Part shown: piece after piece, positions 21,472 to 34,600 of the stretch
How positions within the stretch are numbered: position 1 is the stretch's first letter
Layout of the letters: the number at the start of each line of letters is the position of its first letter
Assembly (NCBI RefSeq): GCF_958298935.1
Contig: NC_084922.1
Coordinates: forward strand, 48,515,458 to 48,579,457
Length of the DNA stretch: 64,000 bases
Source of the DNA: Phragmites australis
Lineage: Eukaryota; Streptophyta; Magnoliopsida; Poales; Poaceae
Direction of reading: 5' to 3'
Translations under genes and position numbers: made by a program
The notes under the pieces: generated by a model
Told to the model about the DNA's origin: nothing
Databases searched by the model: none
The model's input: only the letters and a program-made list of their open reading frames with translations

Positions 21472-24400
21472 CTAGCCAAGCAAGTCCTTGAAAAGATTAG
21501 GATTGTCTCCTGTTGGCGTTACGCCTACATGCCGTGCAGTCGCATCTTTTTGTAATGCATCTTGAAGGTTAGGGCCCTTCTTTGCAGCCACTGCAGTTGC
21601 TCCTTTAAGTGCATTGTTTGAATGAGCATCGCCTAGCGCAGGTTCTGCGGGTCCACTGGTTGCTCCAGTTTGTAAATCGTCCGAGAAGATTGACATAAGA
21701 TCAGGAGTTTTCGAACTGCTGGTGGCTGGAGTTTCAGAAAGCACGGGAGAGGCTGACGCTGGTCCAAGGAGCCCCTCTAACTGTGAGAAAGGGTCAGCCG
21801 ATGGAGGACTTGACGAAACTGGCTCACCCAGATCCAACAGATCAGGTGGTGGGGCAGCAGGGATTACTTGCTCCTTGACAGGCTGAGGTGCCACATTAGT
21901 GACAGTTACTTTCTCGGTCGAGGGACTCTCCTTTGCTGTCTTTCGAGAGGCCTGCGCTCTCCTATCAGCTTTAGCAGTTGAGGAACCAAAAAGTGAAGCA
22001 GCCAGCCGTTGCTTTTCCGCTGAAACTTCCGCATCCTGCTGTCTCTTTGAACCGTAAGAGGACTCGCGTGTCTGTGAACTTGTTGACCCACCCCCATCAG
22101 AATGAGAGCCCCCATTAGCAGCTTGTTGGCTCGATGTTGAGCTTGAAGGTGTCGAAGAGGAGGAATATGTTGGCCTTCCCCATTTCTTCTGAACCCCATC
22201 AAGGCGAAGTTTGACACCAAATTCGCCAGAACGTGCATCACCTGACGGCTGGGACCTAGATGTTTGATGGTCTTCCTTATAGTAGCCTGGTTCTTGAACT
22301 GGAACCAGATCAGTAGTTGGCGTTGAAATGCTGGCTTGTGAGGTTGCTAGAGGCAGCGAAGGCTTAGGTAGCTCATAGGCCTTGAATCTAAGAGTATGGG
22401 CGGATGTCTCCTGTTGGTCTTGGCTTCTGTAGCTGCCAGCACTAATCACTCCGGAGCGTTCGCTCTCCGGAATGTAGGAGGCCGCACCCTTTTCCAAGGC
22501 TAGCTGCACATAACCGTTTAGAAACGAGAGATTTCTGTCGACCTGCAATATTAATTAATATTAATAAAATATTTAGCTTTTTTTCAGATAATGCCAGATC
22601 CATGTGCACAAAAACTCATAATAAAACTGCATCTATTTTTTGGATGGTATCACGGTAACACTTGGGATCTCAGCCTTTGACATTGACAGAGTAAACAGAT
22701 TTGCAGTAAATATGCCAATTATTTCTGATTTGTGTGATGCCTAGGCCAACAAATTATAGATCACATGTGACCTGAAGCTAAATTTACACTTTAACTGCCA
22801 TATGATTGCTAGCAATTCAGCTTGACAAAGCTTTGCTCCAACATTGTATTCCTACTTGTGCAGAAAACAGACAAGATATGCCAAAACATTCACATTTCCT
22901 AAGTAAACTAGACAATAGATGTACCAGGCAAAATTCAAAGGAAGTCCGAGCAGTACCTCAATATCTTCACAGCTTGCATCTGAAGGCATTACAGTTTCAA
23001 CAGCAGCTTTGTCCAAGCCTAGTAAAGCCTGCAGCTCATATGCCCGCTGCTGCAAGTCTGTTGAATGGGAAGCTGACAATTCATCTACCAATGTTTGACA
23101 CTGCAAAAAACAAGAGTGGAAGATTTATAAGTACTTAACGTAAAAAAAGAGAGAGAGAATGGTACCAAATCCACAATATTTGCTTTTGTGGCTTCGCAGC
23201 AAGCAAATTTTATCTGAAACAATTTTCTGGGCCCTCCCCACCACGTGGACTAATTTACATCACATACATATGTACGATTTCCTCTCATATAAAATATCGG
23301 TTGCTTTGTATCATTCAGTGCTGAATCATATATTAGATCAAACAGTGCTTTTGCTTTTTTTGCCAGCGAATATCATGATAATAAATTATTTTGGCAAATG
23401 ATTTTCATCAAATTCTATGCAACACAGGCATCACAGGATATATGACAGTTTGAATAATCATGAGCTTACTTTAGTCGGTGGTGCTCCAACTTTGCAGTGC
23501 AAGATGATGTTACCTGGTCTATGCTTAGCCTATTTGCTTGTGTTCTTAAATAACCAGCACTACAGCTCTAAGTTCTTACGGAGCAAATGCATCAAACAAG
23601 GAGATTAGATTAATATGTTGCATGTCAACGTGATAAGAACTCAGCTAGCACAAATTTTCAGTTATCCTAGCTTCCAGGCATGTTAGTCTCATGAAAATAA
23701 GATGCTCTTTCAATAGTTTGGCTTGAAAATGGACTACAACTAATGGATAATAATGAAATCAGGCCATCTAAAAAGGTACAAGATTTTGATTTACCTCAGG
23801 CAGCATATCAATCTTCCTTCCAAGAGCAATTTCAAATGCCATTATCTTCAAAATTGCTGAGATTGCATAAGCCTTGAAAAAGCAAATGCAAATAAATAAT
23901 AACACCACATGTCAATTAAGACATGCAAAAAGGCTTATATCAGCAGCAGAATATAGACTTGTAAAATGAAAAAACTCGAAAAAGAACCAATCAGTAATAG
24001 CCTGTGTCAAATGCAAGCTGTAAAAATGGTTCTGCTTCTCTTGTACAAAGACTTTAGACGAATTTGAATATGAGGAAGAAGTTTCGTTCATGGACAGCCT
24101 GATTGGTTTACATCAGTATAATTTTGCATGTAGAAAATACATATATATGTTAGATTGGCAACAAAGTTTCAACCTGGCAATTGACTGAAGTCAATACTAC
24201 TGCCAAAGAATTGACCAATAGATCGAACTGCACATTAAGTTTTAGATTATCCAACAGTAATTTACCACACTGAAAATTGCAGGAAAAAACCATAAACGGT
24301 ACTATAACCAAAACTATCTCAGGAACAATTTCAGATTGACCAAATCAACTCCAAGCGTGTAACATTCCCCAGAACTAAAACGGCAGAGCATTGCCTTTAC

Positions 24401-25160
24401 TAGAACCTATCTTGTCATACTTCAGTACAGAGCGCGCAGGACATAAAGAGGCCAAGGTAAGTATCTACTATATAAAACACAAATTGGTTCCCGCGTCACC
24501 TCTTCCTCTACTCTCCTCCCATCTAATAAAAACCCCTAAAATTTGAATAATTTACCCACTGTTACCATCTACCCTCGTCCTCTAGCCTCCCCGCCTCGTT
24601 ACCGGCTACAAACATGGGACCCGTTTTACTAATAAAAATAAATGAAGAAATTAGCAGATAATCTCCTCCTTTTTGGATCCTATCTGAAATCAAACTATTA
24701 CATCGCTCCCGACGTATCCGTTCGGCGGCGCTCTCATGGCGCATCCACATCTCCGTACCTTGAGTTCGTGCTTGATGTTACGGGTCCAATGTTTGTTTTT
24801 TTCGTTGCAACGCACGGGCGCTTAGCTATGATCAATGAAACATGAGCTGAGCTACAAGAGCATACCTTGACAGTGTCATCAGTGAGGTGGGCCTCTGCCA
24901 CATCGCACAACTTCCCAATAATATACGAAGCCGAATATTTCCCATCTGCTGTTCCATACTCTCCCAAAACCCAGCATATTATCTAGAAGTAAAACTAAAT
25001 CTATAAACTGCCCCCAAAAAACTAGAATATTGAATAGGAAGGAATTGGGAAAATAACTACCTGCAGAAATGAAGAAGGAAGTTTTGGCTCTCCCGCAATT
25101 CGGAGATAGGAATCTACCTATTTAAGCACAACAAAAAAAAAGGTGTTATTGGCAGATCAG

Positions 25161-25203
<43 letters not shown>

Positions 25204-28200
25204 ATGCAGACGATCTAGAAGGCTGTTCGAAACATTGGTAACAGACTCTAGAATATCAAGTTGAATAGCATAACAGGGACTGATGCATGAATAATATTCA
25301 GAAAATTTCCCTCAACTGTAAAGCTATTCTTTTGGGCCAATCCTTTTCAAATGGGAATGTGAGGAGAAGTTTTTCTCATTTGGATGGTCCAATTCAGTCC
25401 ATTTCTGCATGGTCAGCTAAAGGTGGATTCACCAAGCTTAATCAAGGCACAACTTAGTCATGGACACTTTAACATAAGCTTACCTTTTGTTTTCGACTTT
25501 TCGTAATTTTAAGATTATTGATCGACTGGAGATACTAATTATGATAGAGTATGTGTTTATTCACAGTAATTATGTTCAGCATTAAGAACTTGGCTGCAAT
25601 GAATTTTTGAAGTTCAGAGTACATACAGCGGATGATCTTAGTTGACTGTCAGCACCTTCATCCTCCTCTCCAAAGCCCTCAGCAATAAGTCGCATCAAAT
25701 TGTGTGCCACTCTGATGTTGACAAGATCTCCAGCATGCTCAAAGACTTTATTCATGGTCTGTAACGAATTAGAGGAGCAAAAGGTTCTACTGTTGAGAAT
25801 TAACACATGAAAACTACACCGAGTGCTCGACAACAAATAGGCCAATACCCATGTAATTACCTGGATGAACCACTGATTGCTGGGTGCAAATTGCTCTGCA
25901 AGTTCAACACAGCGTGATGCAATTTCTGTCTTGTAATGGTGATCGGTAATGTTGATCATGTACTCAATCATCCTATCAACAATCACTTCAACATTTGTTG
26001 ACTTTGTCATCTTATAAAGAAGCTCAAAAGTCTTGCGCTTCAAAGTGTCATCAGGATCCTATTCAAACGGCATCCAGTGAGTGAGAAACCGAAAGTGCAA
26101 CCGAGAAAAAAACACAGTGATGAAAAATGCTTCATTGCTGATACAAGAAATGCATCTACTGAGGTTGGAAACAACCATAAAAATGGATATGACATAGACA
26201 TTCCTGGAAAAATTAAGTTCTTCAACTAGGACATGATTACAATAAAGGGCCTTAGATTCATTCTCTTGCAGCAAGGAACAAGCATATGTACTATGGATGG
26301 CAGCACCATATCAGGAAATCCATTATTTGCCATACATTTCCAAGTGCTTAAAATGGCATATTTCTCACCTCTAAGCAATCAATAACAGCCAATTGGTGCT
26401 CTTCCGCAATATCTGGATTTATTTTGATTAACCGGCCAAGAGCATCAATGCCCATGTACTTAAGATTATGACTATCACTCTGGAAAAAACGAATGAGGTG
26501 ATCAAGTGGGTTAGCCTCCAAATAGCATAATGGCATGATCGGCACTTATTTCTCCCATAATAATGATTCTGTGCAAACCTTCAGAAACTTTGATGTTGTT
26601 TCAGCTGCAGCCTCTAGCATCTTAGGGTTTGGGAAAATGGATGAAATACAGCATATGCATTCATACAATATAGCATTGCCAATGTTGCTTGCGGTGTCAC
26701 CCTTCCTGAATATGTCACCCAAGACCGTGTACATATGTCCACTTGCTTGTTTATCACCACTACCCAGCACAGCAAGTATCTTCAATAGTTTTATCTGCAG
26801 ATAACAACAACAAAATATAAGGGAAATAGCATGGTGCCAATTGAAGACTCGAAGCCGCTAGAAGAAACATAATGCTTAACGCTCCTAACAACCTAGCAAC
26901 ACTGAATACTTCAATTAAATCCAATAGAGCTCACATACCTGAACAAATGGTGCGGGCATTTGGTGGTAATCATAGGAAGTAGGAAGCCTCCTCTCGGCAA
27001 CTTGTTTGAGGATGTTAACAAAACTAACAACCAAATCCTTGTACGAATTTGAATCTTCCAAAATCAGATCATACAGGGGACACAAAGTTGCACCCATCAC
27101 CCCAGGATCATTATCACAGAGCCTCTGCGCAACAATAAGCATCACTACTCAGAACCTCACTCAGTACTCTGTGTCGCAATTTAAGATAAGGAAAGTTGTT
27201 CTAATTTACATGAAAGTATGGAGGATAGTCAACACGTAGTGCAAACGAAAGAAATCCATGTGTGAAAGCCCAGATATTTGGTCCAAAATTGCAACCTACG
27301 ACTAGTTGATATATCTTAAATGGCAAATTCTAAACATCCCAGTCACGTAAATGTTGCATCTTGAGACTAATAATGACAAATTTCAAGCCAAAAAAATGCA
27401 ACTGGAGGCAATAGCTACTCGCCCAAACTCAATATACAGAATGACAGAGAGACAGATATTAAACACAACATCCACTTTAACAGGTATACAGGATTAATAG
27501 TAGGGCGTCTTTGAGATAAATTTGTACTGTAACAAGCTAATGCATGACGAGGACGAGCTAGTTTTCTACTTTTGTTTTAGTTATATGTTATATAATAGAA
27601 GGTCGACTTAGAAAAGACAATTAGAAAAGGAATGGAGAAAAGTTTGGACCTTGCGGAAGTTGGAGACAAGGTGGGAGACGGAGGAGGCGGATCGCTGGTA
27701 GAACCGGTGGAGCGCCATGACGGCCTTCTTCCTGACCGCCTCCTTGGGGTGCGCGAGCAGCTCTACGACCTGGGGCAGCACAGCGGGAATGGCCTCCTCG
27801 CCGATGAGCCTGCACGCGGCGGTCAGCGCGGCGCAGATGACGAGGTAGTTGTCCGACCTGAGGTCCTTCTGGATGGTGTTGACGACGAGGATGACGAGGT
27901 CGTGGCGCTCGTTGAGGAAGAGCGCGACGGCGAGGTAGCCCGTGCGCTTGAGCGGGAGCGACTCGTCGTGGGTCATCTTGACGGCGTGGATGTGGCCGAA
28001 GGAGGCGTCGTGGCCGAGCATCTCGGCGTAGACGAGGCGGATGAGGAGCTCCTTCATCTTGCGGCGGGGCACGTCGGGGTCGGCGAGGCGGCGCTTGAGG
28101 TGCTCGAGCTCGCGCGCGATGATGCGGTCCTCCTCCGCCTTGGAGCGCGCCTCGCCGATGGACTTGACGAGGTCCAGGAACTCCTTGGACTGCCCCCACC

Positions 28201-28252
28201 CGCCCTGCGACCCCATCGCCAGCTCCCGCCCGATCGTCCGCAGCTGCTCCAT
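21472..28252 (-). CDS. AP4E: AP-4 complex subunit epsilon (adaptin), complete
   Basis: Eleven coding exons, all phase 0: 28252-27650, 27124-26939, 26794-26579, 26479-26369, 26058-25861, 25758-25627, 25117-25061, 24982-24866, 23872-23795, 23100-22957, 22542-21472. They give 970 aa, slightly longer than Arabidopsis AP4E as I recall it (about 940). Residues 1 to about 610 form the adaptin N-terminal alpha-solenoid trunk: EFLDLVKSIGEARSKAEEDRI, MKELLIRLVYAEMLGHDASF, VEVIVDRMIEYM, ICWVLGEYGTADGKYSASYI. The last exon (615-970) encodes a long Ser/Pro/Ala-rich hinge, with LDLGEPVSS and DLLDL-type acidic di-leucine-like text, and the C-terminus NPNLFKDLLG. Known role: large subunit of the AP-4 coat on trans-Golgi vesicles, sorting cargo to the vacuole. 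The GC-rich first exon has long antisense shadow frames. Start at 28252 is the first ATG and matches the family N-terminus (MEQLRTIGRELAMGSQGG). Confidence 0.95.
24464..24828 (+). mobile_element. Short non-autonomous Helitron-like insertion in AP4E intron 8
   Basis: The segment starts TCTACTATATAAAACAC directly after an A and ends with GTTGCAACGCACGGGCGCTTAGCTA followed by T. Grass Helitrons typically begin TCTACTATAT and end with a CGTTGCAACGCACGGG hairpin region plus CTAG before T; here the final G is missing. No coding capacity. It lies wholly within the intron between 24865 and 23873, so it does not disturb the exons. Confidence 0.6.
25161..25202. repeat. (GA)n microsatellite in AP4E intron
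   Basis: Uninterrupted GA dinucleotide run of about 40 bp, upstream (on the minus strand) of the exon at 25117. Likely polymorphic in length. Confidence 0.95.
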
Positions 28253-28562
28253 TGCGACGCCCGCTCAGGTGGGAGGCTTCCTCCTAGGGGGCGCGTGGGG
28301 CTCGGCGCCCGCCGGCGACGGCGGAGGAGTCCTGTTGGGGCTGGGTAAGTGAGGTGGAGATCTGGATCGGAGTGGGGGAGAGCCGGGGAGGTGGATTTGG
28401 GTGGAGATCGGGATCGGGATTAGGGAGCGAATGAGGGTCTAGTTCGACTTCTTTTTTTCCCTTTCTTCCCCTTGGTTTTACTCCTACTCGGGTCTGTATT
28501 GTTTGCAAGATACTAGGCAAGTCTTGTACTGTGTTATCTCTCTTGTTTTGCTAATTGTTAGT

Positions 28563-29284
28563 TTTTAGAGTAAAATCCAAAATTATATAATATATGTGAC
28601 AATATTTACCAAAATAAATAATATATCGTCGTATTTATAATTTTAGCATTCATATTCCGTAACTAATTTATCAAAACTAACTTTCGATACACCGTACGCA
28701 AAAAAAACACATGTCCAGCCATATTCAGCATACGAAGTACCGAATATGGCATGGTCGGCACCTTATATGCTAAAAATCAAATATATTCAACACATGAGGT
28801 ATTAAATATGGGCTACAGCTTGAAATGGAAATCTTTTAACGGGGGAAGGAGTGTCATATTCGGCACCTCGTGTGCCGAATATGGCCTGTACCGGCTGCGC
28901 GCGCTTCGATACTGTCATTGTATACCGGAAACCTCATGTGTCAGTACAGGCCATATTCGGTATATTTAGCACCTCATATGCCGAATACACATGATTTTTT
29001 GCATATGAGGTGCCAAATATATACTACAGTGCCATATTCGGCATTTTATATGTCGAATACACTTGATTTTTGGTATATAAGGTGTTGAATATGGAATACA
29101 ATGACATATTTTGCACCTCGTATGCCAATATGACTGAGCCCATATTTTTTCGGTTTACGGTGTACCGAAATTTAGTTTTAAGTAAATGATGTGTCGAATA
29201 CGGATGCTAAAATTATAAATACGATGATATGTTATCTGTTTCAACAAATATGGTCACGTATGTTGTCTAATTTTAGATTTTAAC
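28563..29284. mobile_element. Foldback element with internal GCCGAATATGG repeats
   Basis: Left arm (about 28563-28710, containing TATTTATAATTTTAGCAT and GATACACCGTA) and right arm (about 29140-29284) are inverted copies of about 145 bp. The interior contains at least eight copies, in both orientations, of a word close to CATATTCGGCACCTCATATG or its complement, for example near 28735, 28855, 28875, 28960, 28980, 29030 and 29050. No coding capacity. It lies about 300 bp upstream of the AP4E start codon, in the shared 5' flank. Superfamily unknown. Confidence 0.65.
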
Positions 29285-30333
29285 CTCCTTTCACTTGTTG
29301 GGCCATTTAGCAGTTTTGCACACCAATTTGCAAGGATTTGTTGAACTTTTAAAGATGCAGCCTCTATAATGTTGAAAGTGTGGACTATACATGTTAATCC
29401 CAATTTTCAACAATAGGGGGAAAACCAATAAGTTGAAATTAAGTGACTCCATTTATTTATGTGTGTCAAATAGGAGCTTCATGTAATGGCAGAATATAAA
29501 TAATCCACAGTTCGCACGTAGTGTCCTACAATAAAGATATTTTTTAATCTGCAGCGAAGAAATTTTTTAATCTACAATTCACATGTAGTATCCTACAACA
29601 AAGATCTTTTTCTTAGTGTCTCACAACCAATATCACATAAGTGTAGTATCCTGTAGCAAAATAATTCTACTTCTCATTTACTTCACTTCTTATTTTTGCT
29701 ATGTAATGTGTTTACTGCACCAGGGACAGGGATTCGCTGCAAGCTCAATAAGACAATAACTCGTTATCGCGCTTCACAATTTTTTTGTTGACCGACATTC
29801 CGACAATATTTCACAGTGCAAGATGTTTTTTTCTTGCCACAGATGTCTGAACGCCAGTCAATTCGGTACAATGATACATTAATCTAGAAACTAATAAGCA
29901 ATATTTATATTACATAATAAAATAGGTAAAAGACACCATGAGCTACGAAAAATGGCCAAGGCACCAGTTGTTTCTCTAGTCTCGGGTAACCCAGCTATAG
30001 TCAACTGCAAACTCAATTCAATTCGACTGAATGATAAATCAATCTAGGAAAGTAATTCCTTATCTGAAGATTATTCAATCACATACAGATGAAAGTCTCT
30101 TGCCAGATATTTCCATCAAAATTACACCAAGGACACAGTAAATATCATCTATGGAGCTCACAACGCTCTAGGCCCAGTTAGTTCGCTATAATCTAGAGCT
30201 GCAGTGAGTTTCTTAGACAATTTACAGCTGATAATTTACTCGATTCTCCACACAAGGCATCGATGATACAACAGCTTCCAAAACAAAACCACAGAAGGTA
30301 TTATGGTCGCAAACGAGCTCAGTTCACCAACAC
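29285..30333. other. Intergenic, with degenerate direct repeats
   Basis: No gene. Around 29490-29660 a word close to CACATGTAGTATCCTACAAC occurs three times in direct orientation with spacing of about 70 bp. The section nearest 30333 is the likely 3' untranslated region of the PQBP1-like gene. Confidence 0.4.
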
Positions 30334-31638
30334 CTAATCAGCCTCACCAAGTCCATCGCTGCCATCGCCTCTCTTAGTTATCAGAGCCATACCGCCGCGT
30401 TTCTTGCCATGGGTTGCTACCTCTGCATTTTTCCTCAACACAGCACCAGGTGAGGGATACGGTCTTTGTTGGAACAAAGGTCCCTGTAAAATAAACATAA
30501 AAAAGAGGCTTCATGGTTCTGAATATGGGACACTACCAGAGTTTGGCATCTATGAATGAACAATAAGATATTCCATGTTTGTAGGGGAATCCCATAAGTA
30601 ATAGCCTAAGCGACTTCCACATAATCCCGAGTCCCCCATAACACATCTGCGTGAATTGCAGAGAGCAGATACAAATTCACGACGCAGAAAAAGTTCTTAA
30701 CGCTCAAATAACGACGATCTGTGGAAGCCGGTCATCAGATTCTAAAACTTCACATTTAATCTGCAGAGATCTGCCCGTCCACCAAAAAAGTTGTCCACAT
30801 TTTACCACAAAAAATATTGGCAAACATGGCCTCCAAAGCTCAAACTGAACAGTCCCTTGATGTTCAGACAAAAGGGTACGCAAACTAGCGGCAGATAAAA
30901 GAAATTTTGCAACCAAAGAACATACAGATGCAGTAGTATCTGCTGCTCGTGGTTGTACACCCTTCAAGCCAACAACCCTGCAAAACAGTAGTAAAGCTCT
31001 ATTACTTCAGAGTCAGATAATTTATTATGCATGCATTCTTCCGTGGTTGGTCAAGATAAAACAGAAAAATATCCTAAATGCAAACACCGGGAAGCTTGTG
31101 AAAATCAACTAAATAATAATTAAATAGGAAGAGAGATGTCATGTACCAGCCACCCCGTGGAGCATCTGAGTAAGAACTTGGGTCCATCGGGTCAAGTTCA
31201 TCATCATCGGGGCGATTTCTTTTGCAGTGATCTTTTCTGTTTGCTTTGCCAAAGGGAGGTTTTGAGCTTGATCTGCACGTAAATGACATGATACTTTTGT
31301 GGTTACATATATGATGGGCGGAATATTTTTGCAACTTAAAGTAGCATATAGAGCAAATGGAAGAAGCACGCCCATTCAGGGAACCCATTAACACGTCAAA
31401 TGCAAATCTCATTATACCTGTCCTTAGCTGCAACATTCCCCTGACTTTTGGGAGCATTGTTACCACCGGAGTGCATCGTATTGTTTGGGTAAGAAGGATA
31501 CTGTTGAAAAGGAAGATTTTGAACCCTGCAAGGAGTATTTACAGCAAACATTTAGCTATATTTCTCAATATTTATTTATTGGATGTGGCGTTATTAATAC
31601 CTTTATTACTTTTACTATATTTTACTATTACTAGTACC

Positions 31639-31671
<33 letters not shown>

Positions 31672-34600
31672 TTCTCGTCATCTTTCTGGTTGGATCTTGT
31701 GGGCTTCACTTTCATCTCTAGTCTACCCCAACTTACTCGGGACAAAGGCGCTGTTTGGCACAGCTTATTGCTAGCTTCTGCTTCTCAGAAGCCATAAGCT
31801 AAAACAAATAGGGTTCTGAAAAGCTGGCTTCTGATGGAATGACTAAAAGCTGATAAGCTGATTGATAGTGGCTTTTTTGGCTTTTGGTGTGCTGAGAACC
31901 TAAAAATTTCTCGTAAAAGCCAATACCCAAAAGCCAAAAGTTATAAGCAGCTTTCAACAAAAGTCCATAAGTTTCAGCTGTGCTAAACAGGGCCAAAGGC
32001 TTTGTTGTTGTTGTTGTTGTATGTGGCATTAATAATAGTTCACAACACAAAGACAAGACATGAAGATTACATATGGTGTTAGAACTGCTAGCACATCGGT
32101 CAATGATATAGATCAAGAATTACTTAGATCACGGAGATAGGTTCAAAAGTATACTTTCAGACAAAATAATGTCACCTATACGAGAGAAATAAAATTATAG
32201 ATCACCTAAAAGCTTCACAACAAACCATTTGACCTACTTTAAGGGGTGAGATTATCAATTAATTACCTGGTGCAGTGATTGCAGTATCCCCACTGCTGGA
32301 CAAGACCAACTCCCCATCCACCACAGCCCAAACATCTCTGCATTTGAGAGTTCCAAATATCTGCATTTTGTGTGACCGGCTCCACTGAAGTGTTGGTGGG
32401 AGCATAAGGTGCAACAATTGCATTCACAGAGGTAGGAGGCTCCCACTGTGTGGCCTGTGTCTTTGTATTATAATAGTATTTGTGACCTAAATTAATGCAT
32501 ATGTAACATTAAAATGAGGATGGTAAATCAATTCTAAAGTGGTAAAGCTGACATTGTGACGCTTAAAAAGATAGCGCGTAAGCATCCCCCACCCCCACAT
32601 GCAGTCATGCACACACTCACAAAACAAGGAAAAGGCATGATTTGGTTATGGAAAGGTCTTCTGTGATTATATTGAATGTTCTTAAGGATGGTTATCGCTT
32701 CTGTTAAAATAAAGCGATAGTCAAGTTGGATGCGTACATAGTCCAAAAGAAAAGAAAGAAACAGTGCAGGGTACATTGGCCAATCCAACTCAACTTCCCA
32801 TCGATAATTTAATGTATGACCAGTTTCTGGCCTTGGAACTGGAAGTTTAACATTCTTTTGGAAGCTTCAAAAGTTTAAGGCTAAAAATGCACATGAGCCA
32901 AAAATTCTGAAATAAACAATAAAATTGTTTGCTCTTACAAATAAAATATAATCGATACGAAAGATCTGGCACCTGTTGATTTGTCGATTGCCTCCTCCCA
33001 ATTCTCTGGCAAGGATGGAGAAACTTGATGATGCATGGTATTCACAGCACTGCCAGGGCGATCCCATTGACTCACTCCAGTGCTTTGATTGTAGAAATAA
33101 CAAGCACCAGTCGTTGGGTCCTTTGCTTCAACCTAAAGTCAAACAAGTTAGCCTTAATGCGGAAGAACCAACTCTTGTACAGTTGTACACTTGTAATACC
33201 TCTCTTGATCCTTTTGGACATGAAAACAATCTTGTATACACCTTGAACATTACCTTTTCAAATTATATGTTAATAAAAAATATTGAAAAGATAATGAACT
33301 GGAGGTATTTTTTGTTGAGAATTCTATTAATACAGAGGTACTGCTATGATCATTTAGAATGAGACAGAGGTACTGCTATGATCATCTTATTCTGAAAAAA
33401 CAGTGAAAACACAACGAAAGTTGTTTTCGTTTGATGGAACCCCCTATACCAGTCCACTATAAAACTGACCCAAAAAACATATATTGGCTAAAAATATCAG
33501 CTTGATAACCACATACCTGAACAGAAAAATAACAAAAAGATAAGAAAATACTTGGGCACAAACTCACCCAACCAGTAGGCAACTCTTGGGGAGATTTGTT
33601 CTGGCCTTCGTGAGAATCCACCTGTAATCCAGTGCACAAATGCATTAATTAACACAAAAATGTGCTACATGAAATAGCAACTGTGCATCAAGGTTGCAGA
33701 AGTGTAAGTTAAGGCTAAAGAAAAAAGGCATATTTTCCTCCCTTTTTCAGTATACCGATTACTAACAAATATCCTCAGTCAGTAACTTGGTATCGAAAAA
33801 AAAATTCCGCTGTTCTTCTGGATTCTATGTTGGCATTAGTGGACTCAGATTTCCATATAGCTTTGATAAATTCATATGCCACACAATATCGTCTCCAAGT
33901 CTAAGTGATGTGTACACACATATTGAGAAACGGATAACTAGGATAACTAGATCGCCCTGTCTAGCAGGCTCTGATCTTTGTTTATTTCTTGCTTGCTTAA
34001 TCCGAAACACGCTGCTGCCTTTATATAGGCGATTACATTTATTTATTTATATAGGCGATTACATTTATTTATGAAAGGAGATAACTAAGGAAACCTTCGA
34101 TCTAAACAAGGAAATAACTAACCAAATCTTCTCCAACTAAACATGGAAGTAATAACTAAGGAAACTACTTAATTCCAAACTTTAGCTAATCTGTTGGTTG
34201 CATTCCATAACAACACATGATACTAGATTATATCAAATGATTCATGACAACCACTGAATAATAAGACCATGCCAGCACTAGTTCAAGATTTTCCCAACCA
34301 CCAGTATTGAGTTTCCAATTTCCAAAGAATTAGTAACTTACATTTTGTGTACTCATGCTAGTCATATTTGCTGTCTTGTCTTTGAGAATTCCCCTTGCTC
34401 TTAACCTCTGCTTCAAAAAATCAGGGAGATCGTTTGCACATTTTGCTCTATCAGCCTCATCTCTAGGTTTATCTGAAGGAAAGAACATCAGTTAACCTTT
34501 TCTTATAATAAGCAGCAAATAACCTAGAGATGCAGCATACTCATTTGAGAACTTGACAGGTTTGCAGCATAATAAGCACCGCCTCCGGGTACACCATAGC

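Noticed and set aside
27608..28352. Open frames of 238, 192 and 103 codons overlapping AP4E exon 1
   Set aside because: They are antisense or frame-shifted readings of the GC-rich first exon; the AP4E frame itself matches the adaptin family.
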